This document shows, piece by piece, positions 43,365 to 51,756 of a DNA stretch of 64,000 nt. Position 1 is the first letter of the stretch. Every line of letters begins with the position of its first letter. Where the stretch lies: contig NZ_CP039690.1 in NCBI RefSeq assembly GCF_005144885.1, positions 310,001 through 374,000 on the forward strand, read 5' to 3'. Position numbers and translations under genes: made by a program. The DNA is from Phreatobacter stygius. Its GTDB lineage: Bacteria > Pseudomonadota > Alphaproteobacteria > Rhizobiales > Phreatobacteraceae. The notes beneath the pieces were generated by a model. That model saw nothing but the letters and a program-made list of their open reading frames with translations. It was not told where the DNA came from and did no database searches.

Positions 43365-46229
43365 CTACCAGCTATGCCGCAAGCCGAGATTGGCCCGCAC
43401 GGAGCGGTGTCGGTCGCCAAGCTCGCCGTCGAGCGAAGCGGACACCCGCATGCCGCCGGCAAACCTGGCCTCGATGCCGAGCGTCGCCAGCGCCGTATGG
43501 GTCGAGGCGCGCGCGCCAAACACCGCGAAGCCGGAATTGGCGAGCGTCTGGAACGCTGCGTCGACCGAGCGCTGGGTGTTCGCCTGATAGCCGTAGGCGA
43601 GCCGGCCGAAGGTCAGGAGATCGGCGCCCGGCGCGAGCGGCGTCAGGCTGTCGGCGCGCAGCCCGAGTTCCGTGCGCACGGTCCCGGTCGTCCTGGCGCC
43701 ATAGGTGAGCGCAAAGACGCCGGTGGCCGGCGCGGCGAAACCTTCGCGATAGCCTGAAGCCGAATAGCCGATCGCCTCGAGCGCGGCATAAGGCGTCCAG
43801 GCAAAGGCCCGGGTGCCGAAGCGCCGGCCGGCCTCGATCCGGCCGCCGAAGGTATGGGCGACCGGCGCCGAGCTATAGGTCTCCGAAACGCCGCCGAGAC
43901 TCACCGAACGGGACACCTCATAGCGGTTCCAGCCATAGGCCAGCGCCGCCGAGAGATAGCCCTCGCCGAGCCGGGTGGAGGTGTAGAGGCCGGCCTGGAA
44001 ATAATCGCCACTGCCCTGCCCGCGCGAACCCAAGCCGAAGGACGCGCCGCCGCCGGCCAGCGCAAAACCGACAAGCGTATCGGCCGAGATCCGCTTGTCG
44101 GCGCCGGCGGCAATGCCGAACACCGACGACGCCGTGCCGGCGGCGCCAAGGCCGGCGTCGGAGGCCGTGCGGCCGGCTTGGCCGAAGGCCTTGGTCCAGA
44201 CCGACCAGCCGGCGCCGCCCTGGGCCGCCGGAGCACGGCCGACGGACAGGTCGGCCATCTCGATCAGCGAGGAAGCGGGCGCCGAAGCGGTCGCGCCACG
44301 GGCGCCGGCCATCGGGTCGAGCATCAGGTTGAGGAACAGGCTCGACACCGACATGGCGCTGGCCTGGGTGCCGGTGGCGGCCTCGCCCGACAGCCCGTTC
44401 AGCATGGCGACGAGGCCGGCGCCCGATTGGCCGAGCAGCGCATTGAAGACCGCCGGCGGCGTGCCGCCGGCCGCCGCGATGCCGGCATCGAGCCCGGCGG
44501 CGACATTGGCCGGGTTGCGGCCGCCCTGGCCGGCGAGCCAGTTCGCCGCCTTGTAGGCGTCGATCACCAGCGTCACGTCATTGGCGCCGTGATGGATATG
44601 GCCGCTCACGCCGGGGAGGCTGACCAGCGTGAAGGTGCCGGACACGCCGCCCACGGCGGTCAGCACGGTATAGGTCCGGTTCTGGAAGCCGGCGCTGCTG
44701 CCGGTGAGTTGCAGCGTTCCGGCGAGCGACGCGCTGCCCGAGGCCGACGTCAGGCTTCCCACTGCATAGGCATAGGTCGCGCCGCCGTTCAGCGTCAGGC
44801 TGCCATTGACGATGAGCTGGCCCGGCGCCAGCGTGCCGCCCGACTGGATCGTGGTGTTGCCGACCGCGCCGGTACCACCGAGTGAACCGCCGCTCTGGAT
44901 CGTCACGGTTGCCGCGCCGGTCGTGTTGGTGGTTGCGAGAGTGACTGTACCGCCGCTGGTGATGTCGGCATGCCCGGTGCTGCTGCCATCAACGAAAGAC
45001 AACGAGCCCGCACCGGTGATGACGGCGTTGCCGGCCGTGCTGGTGGCGGCGAACGCGAGCGCGCTGGTGTTGGCGATGGCGGCGCTGCCGGCCGTGCTGC
45101 TGTCGCGGAAAGCGAGGTAGCCAGCGTTGGTGATGGTGGCGCTGCCGGCGCTGCTGCTGTGGTGGAAAACGAAGCCTGTAACGCTCTTGTTGGTGTTGAC
45201 GATGGTGGCGCTGCCGGCCGTGCCGGTGTCGAAGAAATTCAGGCTGCCGGTGTTGGTGATGGTAGCGCTGCCAGCCGTGCTGGTGGCGGCGAACGCGAGC
45301 TCGCCGTTGTTGGCGATGGCGGCACTGCCGGCCGTGCTTGCGCCGAAGAAAAAGAACTGGCTGGTGTTGGTGATGGCGGCGCTGCCGGCCGTGCTTGCGC
45401 CCAAGAAAAAGAACTGGCTGCTGTTGGTGATGGCGGCGCTGCCGGCGCTGCTGGTGTTGAAGAACGACAGACCGCCGGTGTTGGTGATGGTGGCGCCGCC
45501 GGCCGTGCTGGTGCCGAAGAAATTCAGGCTGCTGGTGTTGGTGATGGCGGCGCTGCCGGCGGTGCTGCTGTCGCGGAAAGCGAGGTAGCCAGCGTTGGTG
45601 ATGGTGGCGCCGCCGGCGCTGCTGCTGCCGTGGAAAACGAAGCTAATAACGCTGTTGTTGGTGTTGACGATGGTGGCGTTGCCGGCCGTGCTGCCGTCGA
45701 AGAAATTGAGATTGCCGTTGCTGGTGCTGGTGATGGTCGCGCTGCCGGCCGAGCTGATGTCGAAGAATGTCATGCCGCCGTTGTTGGCGATGACGGCGCC
45801 GCCGGCGCTGCTGCTGTCGAAGAATGCCATGCCGCTGACGCTATTGTTGGCGATGCCGGCGCCGCCGGCGCTGCTGCTGCCTTGGAAAACGATGCGGTTG
45901 GTGTTGATGATGGCGAGGTCGCCGCCATCGACGACGATTCCGGCGCCGGTGAAATTCAGGTTGGCGCCGAGGGTGACGACATAGGCCGGAGCGCCGGCAT
46001 CCAAGGTCCAGCCGCCAATGGTCATGTTGTTCGACAGGGTCAGCGCGGTCGTGTCCGACGGGCCGAAAGACGCCGTGCCTGTCGGCACCGCACCGCTCGA
46101 CCAGTTGGGCGCGTCGGTGAGTTGACTGGACCCCGGGCTCTGCCGCCAGGTGGCGTCCTGGCCCCGCGACGGCTGCGCCGCGGCGAGTGCGGTCAAGGCG
46201 GTGGTGGCGAACAACAGTGCGCGCGCCAT
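43365..46229 (-). CDS. Autotransporter (type V secretion) with 19-residue-repeat passenger
   Basis: 954 residues. Signal peptide MARALLFATTALTALAAAQ, then an autotransporter head (PNWSSGAVPTGTASFG). A passenger of repeated 19-residue coils such as STAGSAAITNTSSLNFFGT follows (roughly 44950-45870), then a beta-helix end (TIQSGGTLAPGQLIVNGSLTL). After a junction near residue 600 comes the C-terminal 12-strand barrel (GWSVWTKAFGQAGRT ... LRHSW, with the aromatic C-terminal residue used for barrel assembly). It would be displayed on the cell surface. Repeats are nearly identical at DNA level, including a 150-bp block present twice. An earlier in-frame start would add 34 residues without signal character. 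Binding target unknown. Confidence 0.9.
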   Translation of the reverse strand: MARALLFATTALTALAAAQPSRGQDATWRQSPGSSQLTDAPNWSSGAVPTGTASFGPSDTTALTLSNNMTIGGWTLDAGAPAYVVTLGANLNFTGAGIVVDGGDLAIINTNRIVFQGSSSAGGAGIANNSVSGMAFFDSSSAGGAVIANNGGMTFFDISSAGSATITSTSNGNLNFFDGSTAGNATIVNTNNSVISFVFHGSSSAGGATITNAGYLAFRDSSTAGSAAITNTSSLNFFGTSTAGGATITNTGGLSFFNTSSAGSAAITNSSQFFFLGASTAGSAAITNTSQFFFFGASTAGSAAIANNGELAFAATSTAGSATITNTGSLNFFDTGTAGSATIVNTNKSVTGFVFHHSSSAGSATITNAGYLAFRDSSTAGSAAIANTSALAFAATSTAGNAVITGAGSLSFVDGSSTGHADITSGGTVTLATTNTTGAATVTIQSGGSLGGTGAVGNTTIQSGGTLAPGQLIVNGSLTLNGGATYAYAVGSLTSASGSASLAGTLQLTGSSAGFQNRTYTVLTAVGGVSGTFTLVSLPGVSGHIHHGANDVTLVIDAYKAANWLAGQGGRNPANVAAGLDAGIAAAGGTPPAVFNALLGQSGAGLVAMLNGLSGEAATGTQASAMSVSSLFLNLMLDPMAGARGATASAPASSLIEMADLSVGRAPAAQGGAGWSVWTKAFGQAGRTASDAGLGAAGTASSVFGIAAGADKRISADTLVGFALAGGGASFGLGSRGQGSGDYFQAGLYTSTRLGEGYLSAALAYGWNRYEVSRSVSLGGVSETYSSAPVAHTFGGRIEAGRRFGTRAFAWTPYAALEAIGYSASGYREGFAAPATGVFALTYGARTTGTVRTELGLRADSLTPLAPGADLLTFGRLAYGYQANTQRSVDAAFQTLANSGFAVFGARASTHTALATLGIEARFAGGMRVSASLDGELGDRHRSVRANLGLRHSW

Positions 46230-46954
46230 CAAGGGATACGCGTGCGGCGTCGAGCGACGCGATGCCGGAAATGCCAATGGTGCCCCCACCTGCCCTGCGT
46301 CATACCCGAGCCGGCGGCCCGCCGGTGTCAAACGCCCCGGGCCGATGGTTCAACCCGGCCAGAATGGTCAATTCTCCAGCGCGATCAACAAGACAATTCG
46401 CATCGCCGCTCCAGTGGCCAAGAATGGTCAACGGTGTGTCTCCCTTGCCATTGTTGGCGCGGTCGGTCCCAAGGGTTCTGCCGGCCGCGACGCGCTCCCG
46501 TCAGGCGAGCGACAGGTCCGAAACCGGTGTCGGCCGCCGGCGCCAACCCCGCGCCGGTTGACGGTGATCGCGTCGGCCTCTACGGCGCCGTGCTCTTCCC
46601 GACCAACCTGCGCACTTCCGCCTCCTCCAGCGCATGAGGCGTCGGCCGGATCATCTCCGCCTTCGTTCCGATCGGCCTGCTGCCGCTCTTGGGACATTGT
46701 TGCGCGCCGGCCGTGCTCGCCGTGATCTCGATAGCCTTGCTGGCGAGCGTCGCGCTGATCCTGGCAGCAGCTCCCCCGGGCCTGGCGCGCCGGCCGGTCG
46801 AGTAAGGGCGCGGGCGGCAGCCGGGACATGGCGCGAGCGCGCGATATCCCGCGTATCGCGCGATCCGCGCGGCGGCCGAGACCGCCTTGATTCTGCCGGC
46901 GCCGACGCCCATGTTGAACAGATCTGTTTTTTTGTCCAACCGAGGGCCCCAGCG
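46230..46954. other. 725-bp gap between autotransporter and antitoxin genes, with a possible gene remnant
   Basis: No complete gene can be supported. Bases 46638-46805 on the plus strand read as about 55 hydrophobic residues (FVPIGLLPLLGHCCAPAVLA then a second Leu/Ile/Ala-rich helix) ending in TAA, but start directly after a stop codon without a convincing initiation codon. This may be a decayed end of a small membrane protein. Near 46360 and 46424 the short direct repeat AGAATGGTCAA occurs twice, close to where the autotransporter promoter would lie. Confidence 0.4.
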
Positions 46955-47332
46955 ATGGCGAACCCAAAAAGGAGCAAGGCCGGTCCGAAGGCGGCCAAGT
47001 CCGACGCAGGCAGCGCCAAGCAGATGCGCGGCAGTGAAGTCGCCATTGGCGAACGCCCGGCCAAACCGGCACGCTCGCCGGCCAGCAAGGCACGTTTCGA
47101 GGCCGTCATGAAGGCTGCCGGGCAGTCCGGGCTGCTGGGCGACAAGAGTGGCCGGATCGGCGGCAGGGTCAGCACCGAATTGGTCGCTCAGGCGAAGAAG
47201 CAGACGGGCATCGAAACGGATACCGATCTGATCGAATTCGCCCTGGCCAGCATTGCTCTCGACGACAAATTCGCCGAGGTCTTCAGGGCGTCGAGAGGCA
47301 AGGTCGATCCGGACCTGAAACTCGGATTCTGA
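46955..47332 (+). CDS. Antitoxin with ribbon-helix-helix domain (probable)
   Basis: 125 residues. The first 60 residues are basic and low complexity (Lys/Ala/Ser/Arg-rich), followed by ARFEAVMKAAGQSGLLG and RIGGRVSTELVAQAKKQTGIE, which together with DTDLIEFALASIAL resemble an RHH DNA-binding fold. The next gene encodes a PIN-domain protein that begins 1 base after this stop, the classic antitoxin-toxin order. It would bind and neutralise the toxin and repress the operon. Family not identified. Confidence 0.78.
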   Translation: MANPKRSKAGPKAAKSDAGSAKQMRGSEVAIGERPAKPARSPASKARFEAVMKAAGQSGLLGDKSGRIGGRVSTELVAQAKKQTGIETDTDLIEFALASIALDDKFAEVFRASRGKVDPDLKLGF

Positions 47333-47333
47333 C

Positions 47334-47897
47334 GTGGCGGGTTTTGACTTCGATGGAGCTCGCCGCTGGGCTCGGTTCGATCCCGAGAAGGCGCTCACCC
47401 GCCGCCCTGACCGCGAACTGGCTTTCGCCCATGAGGACGCGGTCGGCGGCCAGGCACTGCTGCTGGACACCTGCGTCTACATCGATCAGATGCAAGGCCG
47501 GTCGCCGGCGATCGTCGAGGATCTGATCGACGCGCGGCAGATCAATCACTCGACCGTCGCCATACAGGAATTGATGCATACGGTGGGTGTGCTCAATCCC
47601 GCCGACCGGCGCACGCCCACGGTGATCCACGCGATTCGCGCGCAGATCGAGGCAATGCCTCCGCATCGGGTTTTCGCTCCCGACCCCGACGTGCTCGGCA
47701 AGGCGGCGCTGCTATCCGGCATGCTGTGCCGGCTTCAGGGTTATGCCACCGATCACAAGCTTCGCGCCCTGCAGGACTGCGTGCTCTTTCTTCAGGCACA
47801 GAAGCTCGGCTTCACGGTGCTGACCGCAAATGTCGGAGATTTCGACATGCTGCAGCAATTGCTCCCTGGACGCGTGCTGTTCTATCGCAAGCTGTAG
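47334..47897 (+). CDS. PIN domain toxin (probable RNase)
   Basis: 187 residues from a GTG start 1 base after the antitoxin stop. PIN acidic residues are visible: Asp45 in ALLLDTCVYID, Glu79 in VAIQELMH, Asp148 in KLRALQDCVLF and Asp169/Asp171 in VLTANVGDFDML. The N-terminal 40 residues are an extra segment before the PIN core, longer than most VapC toxins. It should cleave RNA when the antitoxin is lost. Together with the upstream gene it forms a type II module. Confidence 0.85.
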   Translation: MAGFDFDGARRWARFDPEKALTRRPDRELAFAHEDAVGGQALLLDTCVYIDQMQGRSPAIVEDLIDARQINHSTVAIQELMHTVGVLNPADRRTPTVIHAIRAQIEAMPPHRVFAPDPDVLGKAALLSGMLCRLQGYATDHKLRALQDCVLFLQAQKLGFTVLTANVGDFDMLQQLLPGRVLFYRKL

Positions 47898-48233
47898 CTT
47901 GGTTGGCGCTCGCAGGCCGGGAGCGGCGGGGCGGCGGCGGCGGCGGCGGGGAAGACAGATCTCGCGCCCGCAGCACTCATCGTCTTGGCCGGGCTTGTCC
48001 CGGCCATCCACGACTTGCTTCGGCCCAAGACATGCGTGGATGGCCGGGACAAGCCCGGCCAAGACGAAGTGCAAGGCTTGCGAGGTCAGGCCTCGGTCGG
48101 ATCGATCCATTCGCGATCAGCCACTTGCGATCCGCCGGTGGCCTTCATGTGGGGCTTCAGCGTCGGCGGACCCGGGCTTGCTGATGACTTGTGAATGCCA
48201 CAGCCCTCCGGGAGGGTCAGCCCCCTGCCCGCC
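47898..48233. repeat. Intergenic gap with a perfect 32-bp inverted repeat
   Basis: No gene seen. The main structure is the long inverted repeat at 47981-48066. A GC-only stretch (47930-47950, runs of CGG) lies before it. A small CCCTCCGGGAGGG hairpin near 48204-48216 may end transcription of the XRE regulator gene on the minus strand. Confidence 0.65.
47981..48066. repeat. Perfect 32-bp inverted repeat, palindromic intergenic element
   Basis: Arms 47981-48012 and 48035-48066 are exact complements with a 22-base spacer. The arms begin CGTCTTGGCCGGGCTTGTCC and end GGCCATCCACG, the same family as the imperfect element at 5211-5297. It is placed between the convergent PIN-toxin and XRE genes. 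Confidence 0.92.
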
Positions 48234-48848
48234 TCAATCCATCACGGCGGCTTTGAGGATGCAGACCATGGTGGCATGGGCGGTTTCGGTGCCGACATTG
48301 CGGATGACATGGCGGCCGTCGCAGCGGTAGCGCACGCTCTCTCCCGCCCTCACCGTCTCGACCCGGTCGCCGACCTCGACGACGAATTCGCCTTCCAGCA
48401 CCGACAGGCTTTCCACCGAGCCGCGCTGATGGCCTTCGCTCTCCAGCACGCCGCCCGGATCGCAATGGAAATCGTACCATTGCAGCCATTCCACCGTCTT
48501 GATCCAGCCGGTGATCGACAGCCGGCACTTGCCGTCGTCGGAGACGAGCAGCGGCGTGTCGCCCTTCGACAGCTTTTCCAGGAACGGCTCTTCGGTTGCG
48601 GTCGCCAGCACCCGCTCGATCGACACGTCGAGCGCCTGGCTCAGCCGCCAGATCGTCGCCAGCGTCGGATTGGTCTCGTTGCGCTCGATCTGGCTGATGA
48701 TCGACTTGGCCACGCCGGACTGCTCGGACAATTCCGAAAGCGACAGGTTATAGGCCTTGCGCAGGCGCTGGACCGTCCGGCCGAGATTGCCTGACAACAC
48801 ATGAGCGCCGGCATCCAGCTCGACTTTTTTCGGATCGCGGTCGGCCAT
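48234..48848 (-). CDS. XRE family regulator with C-terminal cupin domain
   Basis: 204 residues. The helix-turn-helix is at about residues 24-80 (LGRTVQRLRKAYNLSLSELSEQSGVAKSIISQIERN-type sequence), and a cupin domain follows (YDFHCDPGGVLESEGHQRGSVESLSVLEGEF and later RYRCDGRHVIRNV). Such regulators sense small molecules such as amino acids or polyamines through the cupin. A perfect 16-bp palindrome lies 33 bases upstream of the ATG, likely its own operator. The ATG at 48848 begins MADRDPKKVEL. Confidence 0.92.
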   Translation of the reverse strand: MADRDPKKVELDAGAHVLSGNLGRTVQRLRKAYNLSLSELSEQSGVAKSIISQIERNETNPTLATIWRLSQALDVSIERVLATATEEPFLEKLSKGDTPLLVSDDGKCRLSITGWIKTVEWLQWYDFHCDPGGVLESEGHQRGSVESLSVLEGEFVVEVGDRVETVRAGESVRYRCDGRHVIRNVGTETAHATMVCILKAAVMD

Positions 48849-48880
48849 GGCGTTCGGAAATCAGGCTCTCGGTCGTTGTT

Positions 48881-48896
48881 CCGAACGATCGTTCGG
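48881..48896. promoter_or_regulatory. Perfect 16-bp palindrome, candidate operator of the XRE regulator
   Basis: CCGAACGATCGTTCGG is fully palindromic and sits 33 bases before the XRE-cupin start codon. The half-site CGTTCGG recurs at 48851-48857, immediately next to the ATG. Autoregulation by the XRE protein is the simple reading. Confidence 0.65.
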
Positions 48897-48957
48897 CGAA
48901 AAGTACCCTACGGCGCGCGTCGCTGCGGTGCAAGATGCGCGTCCCGGGCGATCGCCG

Positions 48958-49776
48958 TCAGCCAGCGTCATGGGCCAGCCGCGCGTCGATCATCGGCTCG
49001 AGCCAAGCGCCGCGCGTGATGATGTTCATATGCGTCGTGCCGGGCAGTACGGCGAGCTGCGCACCGGGGATCAGCCGCGCCATTTCGGCGGCGTGCTCGA
49101 CCCGGGTGAAGTCGTTGTCGCCGATCGCGACCAGGAAGCGCGCGCGAATGCCGCGGAGCTCGGCCGCGGTCCAGCCCTGCCACTCCGCCAGCATGGCGTT
49201 GAGCTTGACCACCACCGCCTCCCAGGCGGTCGGATCCGGCGCATGGCGCCGGAAGTTTTCCTGCCAGGCGGCGAAATCGGCTTCCGTCGGCAAAAGCGGG
49301 ATCAGCTCGGCCGAGGGCTGGTGGCTCGGGTCGCGCTGCAGCTTCACCAGTTCGGGCAGCATGCCCTCCAGCATGGTGAAGGCGCCGAGCGTTGTGACGC
49401 TGCGCACTCTGGCCGGGTGATGGATCGCCAGGCCGATCGCGATCAGCCCGCCCAGGCTATGGCCGACGAAGTCGGCCTGGCCGACGCCGAGATGGGCCAG
49501 GACGCCGGCGGTGTCCTCGACCATCCGATCGATCGTGACGGGGCCGCCGCGATCCCCGGTATGGCCGTGGCCTTGCGGCTCGATGGCGACGACCGGCCGG
49601 CTCCTGGCGAAACGCGGGATGAGATCTTCGACAAGCGCGGTATCGATCGCCATCAGCCCGCCGGGCAGGAGCACCATTGGCGTCCGGCCGCCGGTCGGCG
49701 CGCCGCCATGCAGCTCATAATAGATCTTCAGGCCGTCGACCGTCGCGTAACCGCTGCCGCCTGCCGTTTCCGTCAT
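48958..49776 (-). CDS. Alpha/beta hydrolase
   Basis: 272 residues. The oxyanion region PMVLLPGGLMA, the nucleophile elbow VGHSLGGL (Ser of GHSLG) and the C-terminal catalytic His in LPGTTHMN are present, with the acid residue probably in AIGDNDF. The core alpha/beta hydrolase fold thus appears intact, acting on an ester, epoxide or similar bond in the cytoplasm; the substrate is unknown. The ATG at 49776 starts MTETAGGSGYATVDGLKIYYELHG; upstream in-frame sequence belongs to the gap after the SRPBCC gene. Confidence 0.9.
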   Translation of the reverse strand: MTETAGGSGYATVDGLKIYYELHGGAPTGGRTPMVLLPGGLMAIDTALVEDLIPRFARSRPVVAIEPQGHGHTGDRGGPVTIDRMVEDTAGVLAHLGVGQADFVGHSLGGLIAIGLAIHHPARVRSVTTLGAFTMLEGMLPELVKLQRDPSHQPSAELIPLLPTEADFAAWQENFRRHAPDPTAWEAVVVKLNAMLAEWQGWTAAELRGIRARFLVAIGDNDFTRVEHAAEMARLIPGAQLAVLPGTTHMNIITRGAWLEPMIDARLAHDAG

Positions 49777-49834
49777 CGCAAACCCCTTTTGCTGTCCAAG
49801 GAGGAACCGGCGGCCGGTGGCGCGCCGGCGCCGA

Positions 49835-50356
49835 TCAGCCGCCGGCGGCCAGAGGCCGGTCCCGAAGGCTCGCCCGCACCCGCATGGCGGCCGCCACGAC
49901 GGCGAGCTGGTCGAGGCCGGAACCGGTGCCCTGGACATAGCCGCCGCCGACATGGGCGTTCTTCATCGCCACCGTGTCGAACAGCGTATGGATGGTCAGC
50001 GTCGTGCGCTCGTCCTTCTCGTCGAAGCTGACGGTGACGATCATCCGTCCGGCGTTGGGGCGCTCGAAACCGTTGTCATAGGCAATCTTCCGGTTCGGCA
50101 CGATCTCGAGATATTCGCCGCCGAAGGGCGTGTTCTGCTTGCCGCTCGGCCCGGTCATGGCGAAGCGGAACCGCCCGCCGACCCGGAAATCGATCTCGCA
50201 CAAGGTCAGCGGCCAGCCGACCGGGCCGAACCACTGGGTCAGGTGCTCGGCCTTGCTATAGGCCTCGAACAGGAAGCGCGCGGGCACGTCGAACACCCTG
50301 GTGATGACGACTTCGCGTGCGGCTGCGGGTTCGTCCGCCATCGTCTCAGCCGGCAT
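49835..50356 (-). CDS. SRPBCC (AHSA1-like) family protein
   Basis: 173 residues from the ATG at 50356, which has GGAGG six bases upstream and overlaps the ArsR stop; a second ATG at 50341 gives 168. The domain begins VVITRVFDVPARFLFEAYSKAEHLTQWFGP and contains GGRFRFAMTGPSG, GEYLEIVPNRKIAYDNGFE and TLTIHTLFDT, typical of the activator-of-Hsp90-ATPase-1-like (START-like) ligand-binding fold. It is co-transcribed with an ArsR regulator, the very common ArsR-SRPBCC arrangement. The ligand is unknown. Confidence 0.91.
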   Translation of the reverse strand: MPAETMADEPAAAREVVITRVFDVPARFLFEAYSKAEHLTQWFGPVGWPLTLCEIDFRVGGRFRFAMTGPSGKQNTPFGGEYLEIVPNRKIAYDNGFERPNAGRMIVTVSFDEKDERTTLTIHTLFDTVAMKNAHVGGGYVQGTGSGLDQLAVVAAAMRVRASLRDRPLAAGG

Positions 50357-50684
50357 CGCCGTCCTCCTGGCGCTTGAGCTCCTTGGCGTAGGCCTCGAGC
50401 CGGTCGAGGCTCTGTTCCCAGAAGCGCCGGTACTCGCCGAGAAACTCGGCCGCGCCCGCCAGCGGCTCGGCATTCAGGCGCACCGGCCGGAACTGGGCGC
50501 TGCGGCCGCGCGACACCAGCCCGGCTGTCTCCAGCACCTTCAGATGTTTCGAGATGGTCGGCTGGCTCAATGCGAAAGGCGCGACCAGTTCGTTGACCGT
50601 CGCCTCGCCGGTGGCGAGGCGCGCCAGGATGGCGCGGCGCGTCGGATCGGCGAGCGCTCCGAAGACGCGATCAAGCTGTTCCAT
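50346..50684 (-). CDS. ArsR family transcriptional regulator
   Basis: 112 residues from the ATG at 50684 (another ATG lies 5 codons upstream). The winged-helix core MEQLDRVFGALADPTRRAILARL, VNELVAPFALSQPTISKHLKVLETAGLV is the standard ArsR fold. It lacks the CxC metal-binding cysteines of arsenic sensors, as is usual for the SRPBCC-linked group. The downstream SRPBCC gene overlaps its stop. The strongly AT-rich repeat directly upstream is the likely operator. Confidence 0.92.
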   Translation of the reverse strand: MEQLDRVFGALADPTRRAILARLATGEATVNELVAPFALSQPTISKHLKVLETAGLVSRGRSAQFRPVRLNAEPLAGAAEFLGEYRRFWEQSLDRLEAYAKELKRQEDGDAG

Positions 50685-50698
50685 GGCCGCAAATCTCA

Positions 50699-50733
50699 TA
50701 TTGCCGATAAGCTATATTGCTAATAAGCGATAT
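50699..50733. promoter_or_regulatory. Tandem AT-rich repeat, candidate ArsR operator
   Basis: Two 16-bp direct repeats, TATTGCCGATAAGCTA (50699-50714) and TATTGCTAATAAGCGA (50715-50730), lie immediately upstream of the ArsR start; they differ at two positions. The second also forms an imperfect dyad ATATTGC-N6-GCGATAT. This AT-rich patch in GC-rich DNA, next to an ArsR gene, fits an autoregulatory site overlapping the promoter. Confidence 0.65.
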
Positions 50734-50781
50734 AATGCAGGGCCGATCCTGTCAAGCCGCCGCGGTCAGGCTGATGCGGTC

Positions 50782-51669
50782 TCAAACCGATGCCTGGGTT
50801 CGCCGCGGCAGGCCGATGGTCAGGACCGCCGCCAGCACGCAGCCGATGCCGATGACCTGCGCCAGGCCAATCGTCTCATTGAGCAGGACGACGGCGAGCA
50901 GCACCGCCGAGACCGGCGCGAGCGCGGTGAACAGCGAGGCTTCGACGCCGCTCACCCGGGCAGCGCCGGCATACCAGAGCAGAAATCCGCCAACCGTCGG
51001 CACCAGCCCGTAATAGGCGACGGCGGCGAGCGCTTCCGGCGCGACCGGCATCATCCAGGGCTGTTCGATCAGCGCCGGGACGCTCGACAGCGCCAGGCCG
51101 ATGCCGGTCAGCAGCGCCGACAGGGCAAGTGGCGAGATCGCCGCGCGCAGGCGCTTGTTGAGCAGGATGAACAGGCCCTCGCCGACCACCGCGGCGAAGA
51201 TCAGGGCATTGCCGAGCAGCGAATGGCCGCCGCCATCCGGCGCGGCGCCGGTGATCGACAAGACCCCGATCGCGGCGAGCCCGATGGCGGCGAGCAATCG
51301 CCGGTCCGGCCGCTCGCCGAGAACCCCGATCGAGATCGCCGCGGCGACGATCGGCAGGGTGCCGGTGACCACGCCGGCATCGGTCGCCGAGGTCAGCCCG
51401 AGGCCCCAGATCAGCAGCACCGTGTAACCGACGCTGCCGGCACTGGCCTGCAAGAGCAGGATCAGCCAGTCGCGCCGGTCGAGCTTCGGCCAAGGGGTCC
51501 GGGTGACGGACATCAGGGCGACGAAGACCGGCAGCGCCACGGCGAACCTCAGCGCGGTCGCGGTGAATGGCGGCAATCCCGTCGCGATCACCTTGCTGGC
51601 GACCACCGTGCTGCCGACCAGCACCATGGCGAGCGCCAGAAACACATAACCTTGAACCTGCCGCGACAT
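50782..51669 (-). CDS. DMT superfamily (EamA) transporter
   Basis: 295 residues with ten helices in two EamA repeats (MSRQVQGYVFLALAMVLVG..., GERPDRRLLAAIGLAAIGVL, and GVEASLFTALAPVSAVLLAVVLLNE). The conserved ERP(D)RR loop marks the inter-repeat region. A drug/metabolite exporter with unknown substrate. An AraC gene lies 87 bases upstream on the same strand, so the pair may form an operon in which the regulator controls its own transporter. Confidence 0.92.
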   Translation of the reverse strand: MSRQVQGYVFLALAMVLVGSTVVASKVIATGLPPFTATALRFAVALPVFVALMSVTRTPWPKLDRRDWLILLLQASAGSVGYTVLLIWGLGLTSATDAGVVTGTLPIVAAAISIGVLGERPDRRLLAAIGLAAIGVLSITGAAPDGGGHSLLGNALIFAAVVGEGLFILLNKRLRAAISPLALSALLTGIGLALSSVPALIEQPWMMPVAPEALAAVAYYGLVPTVGGFLLWYAGAARVSGVEASLFTALAPVSAVLLAVVLLNETIGLAQVIGIGCVLAAVLTIGLPRRTQASV

Positions 51670-51756
51670 GATCCGCCCGTCTCCATCGGAAAGGCGGCAG
51701 ATGAGCCGGTCGGGCCCGGCTGGTCTTGAACGGGATTGCAGGGCGCTGAGGACGGC

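Noticed and set aside
43255-43587. A small plus-strand gene starting MKRLRPPDRRSK after the FAH terminator
   Set aside because: It runs antisense into the autotransporter barrel and has no motif or ribosome site.
44970-46637. A 555-codon plus-strand frame opposite the autotransporter
   Set aside because: It is antisense to the repeat passenger and translates to Gly/Ala/Asp repeats; the minus frame has a signal peptide, head domain and barrel.
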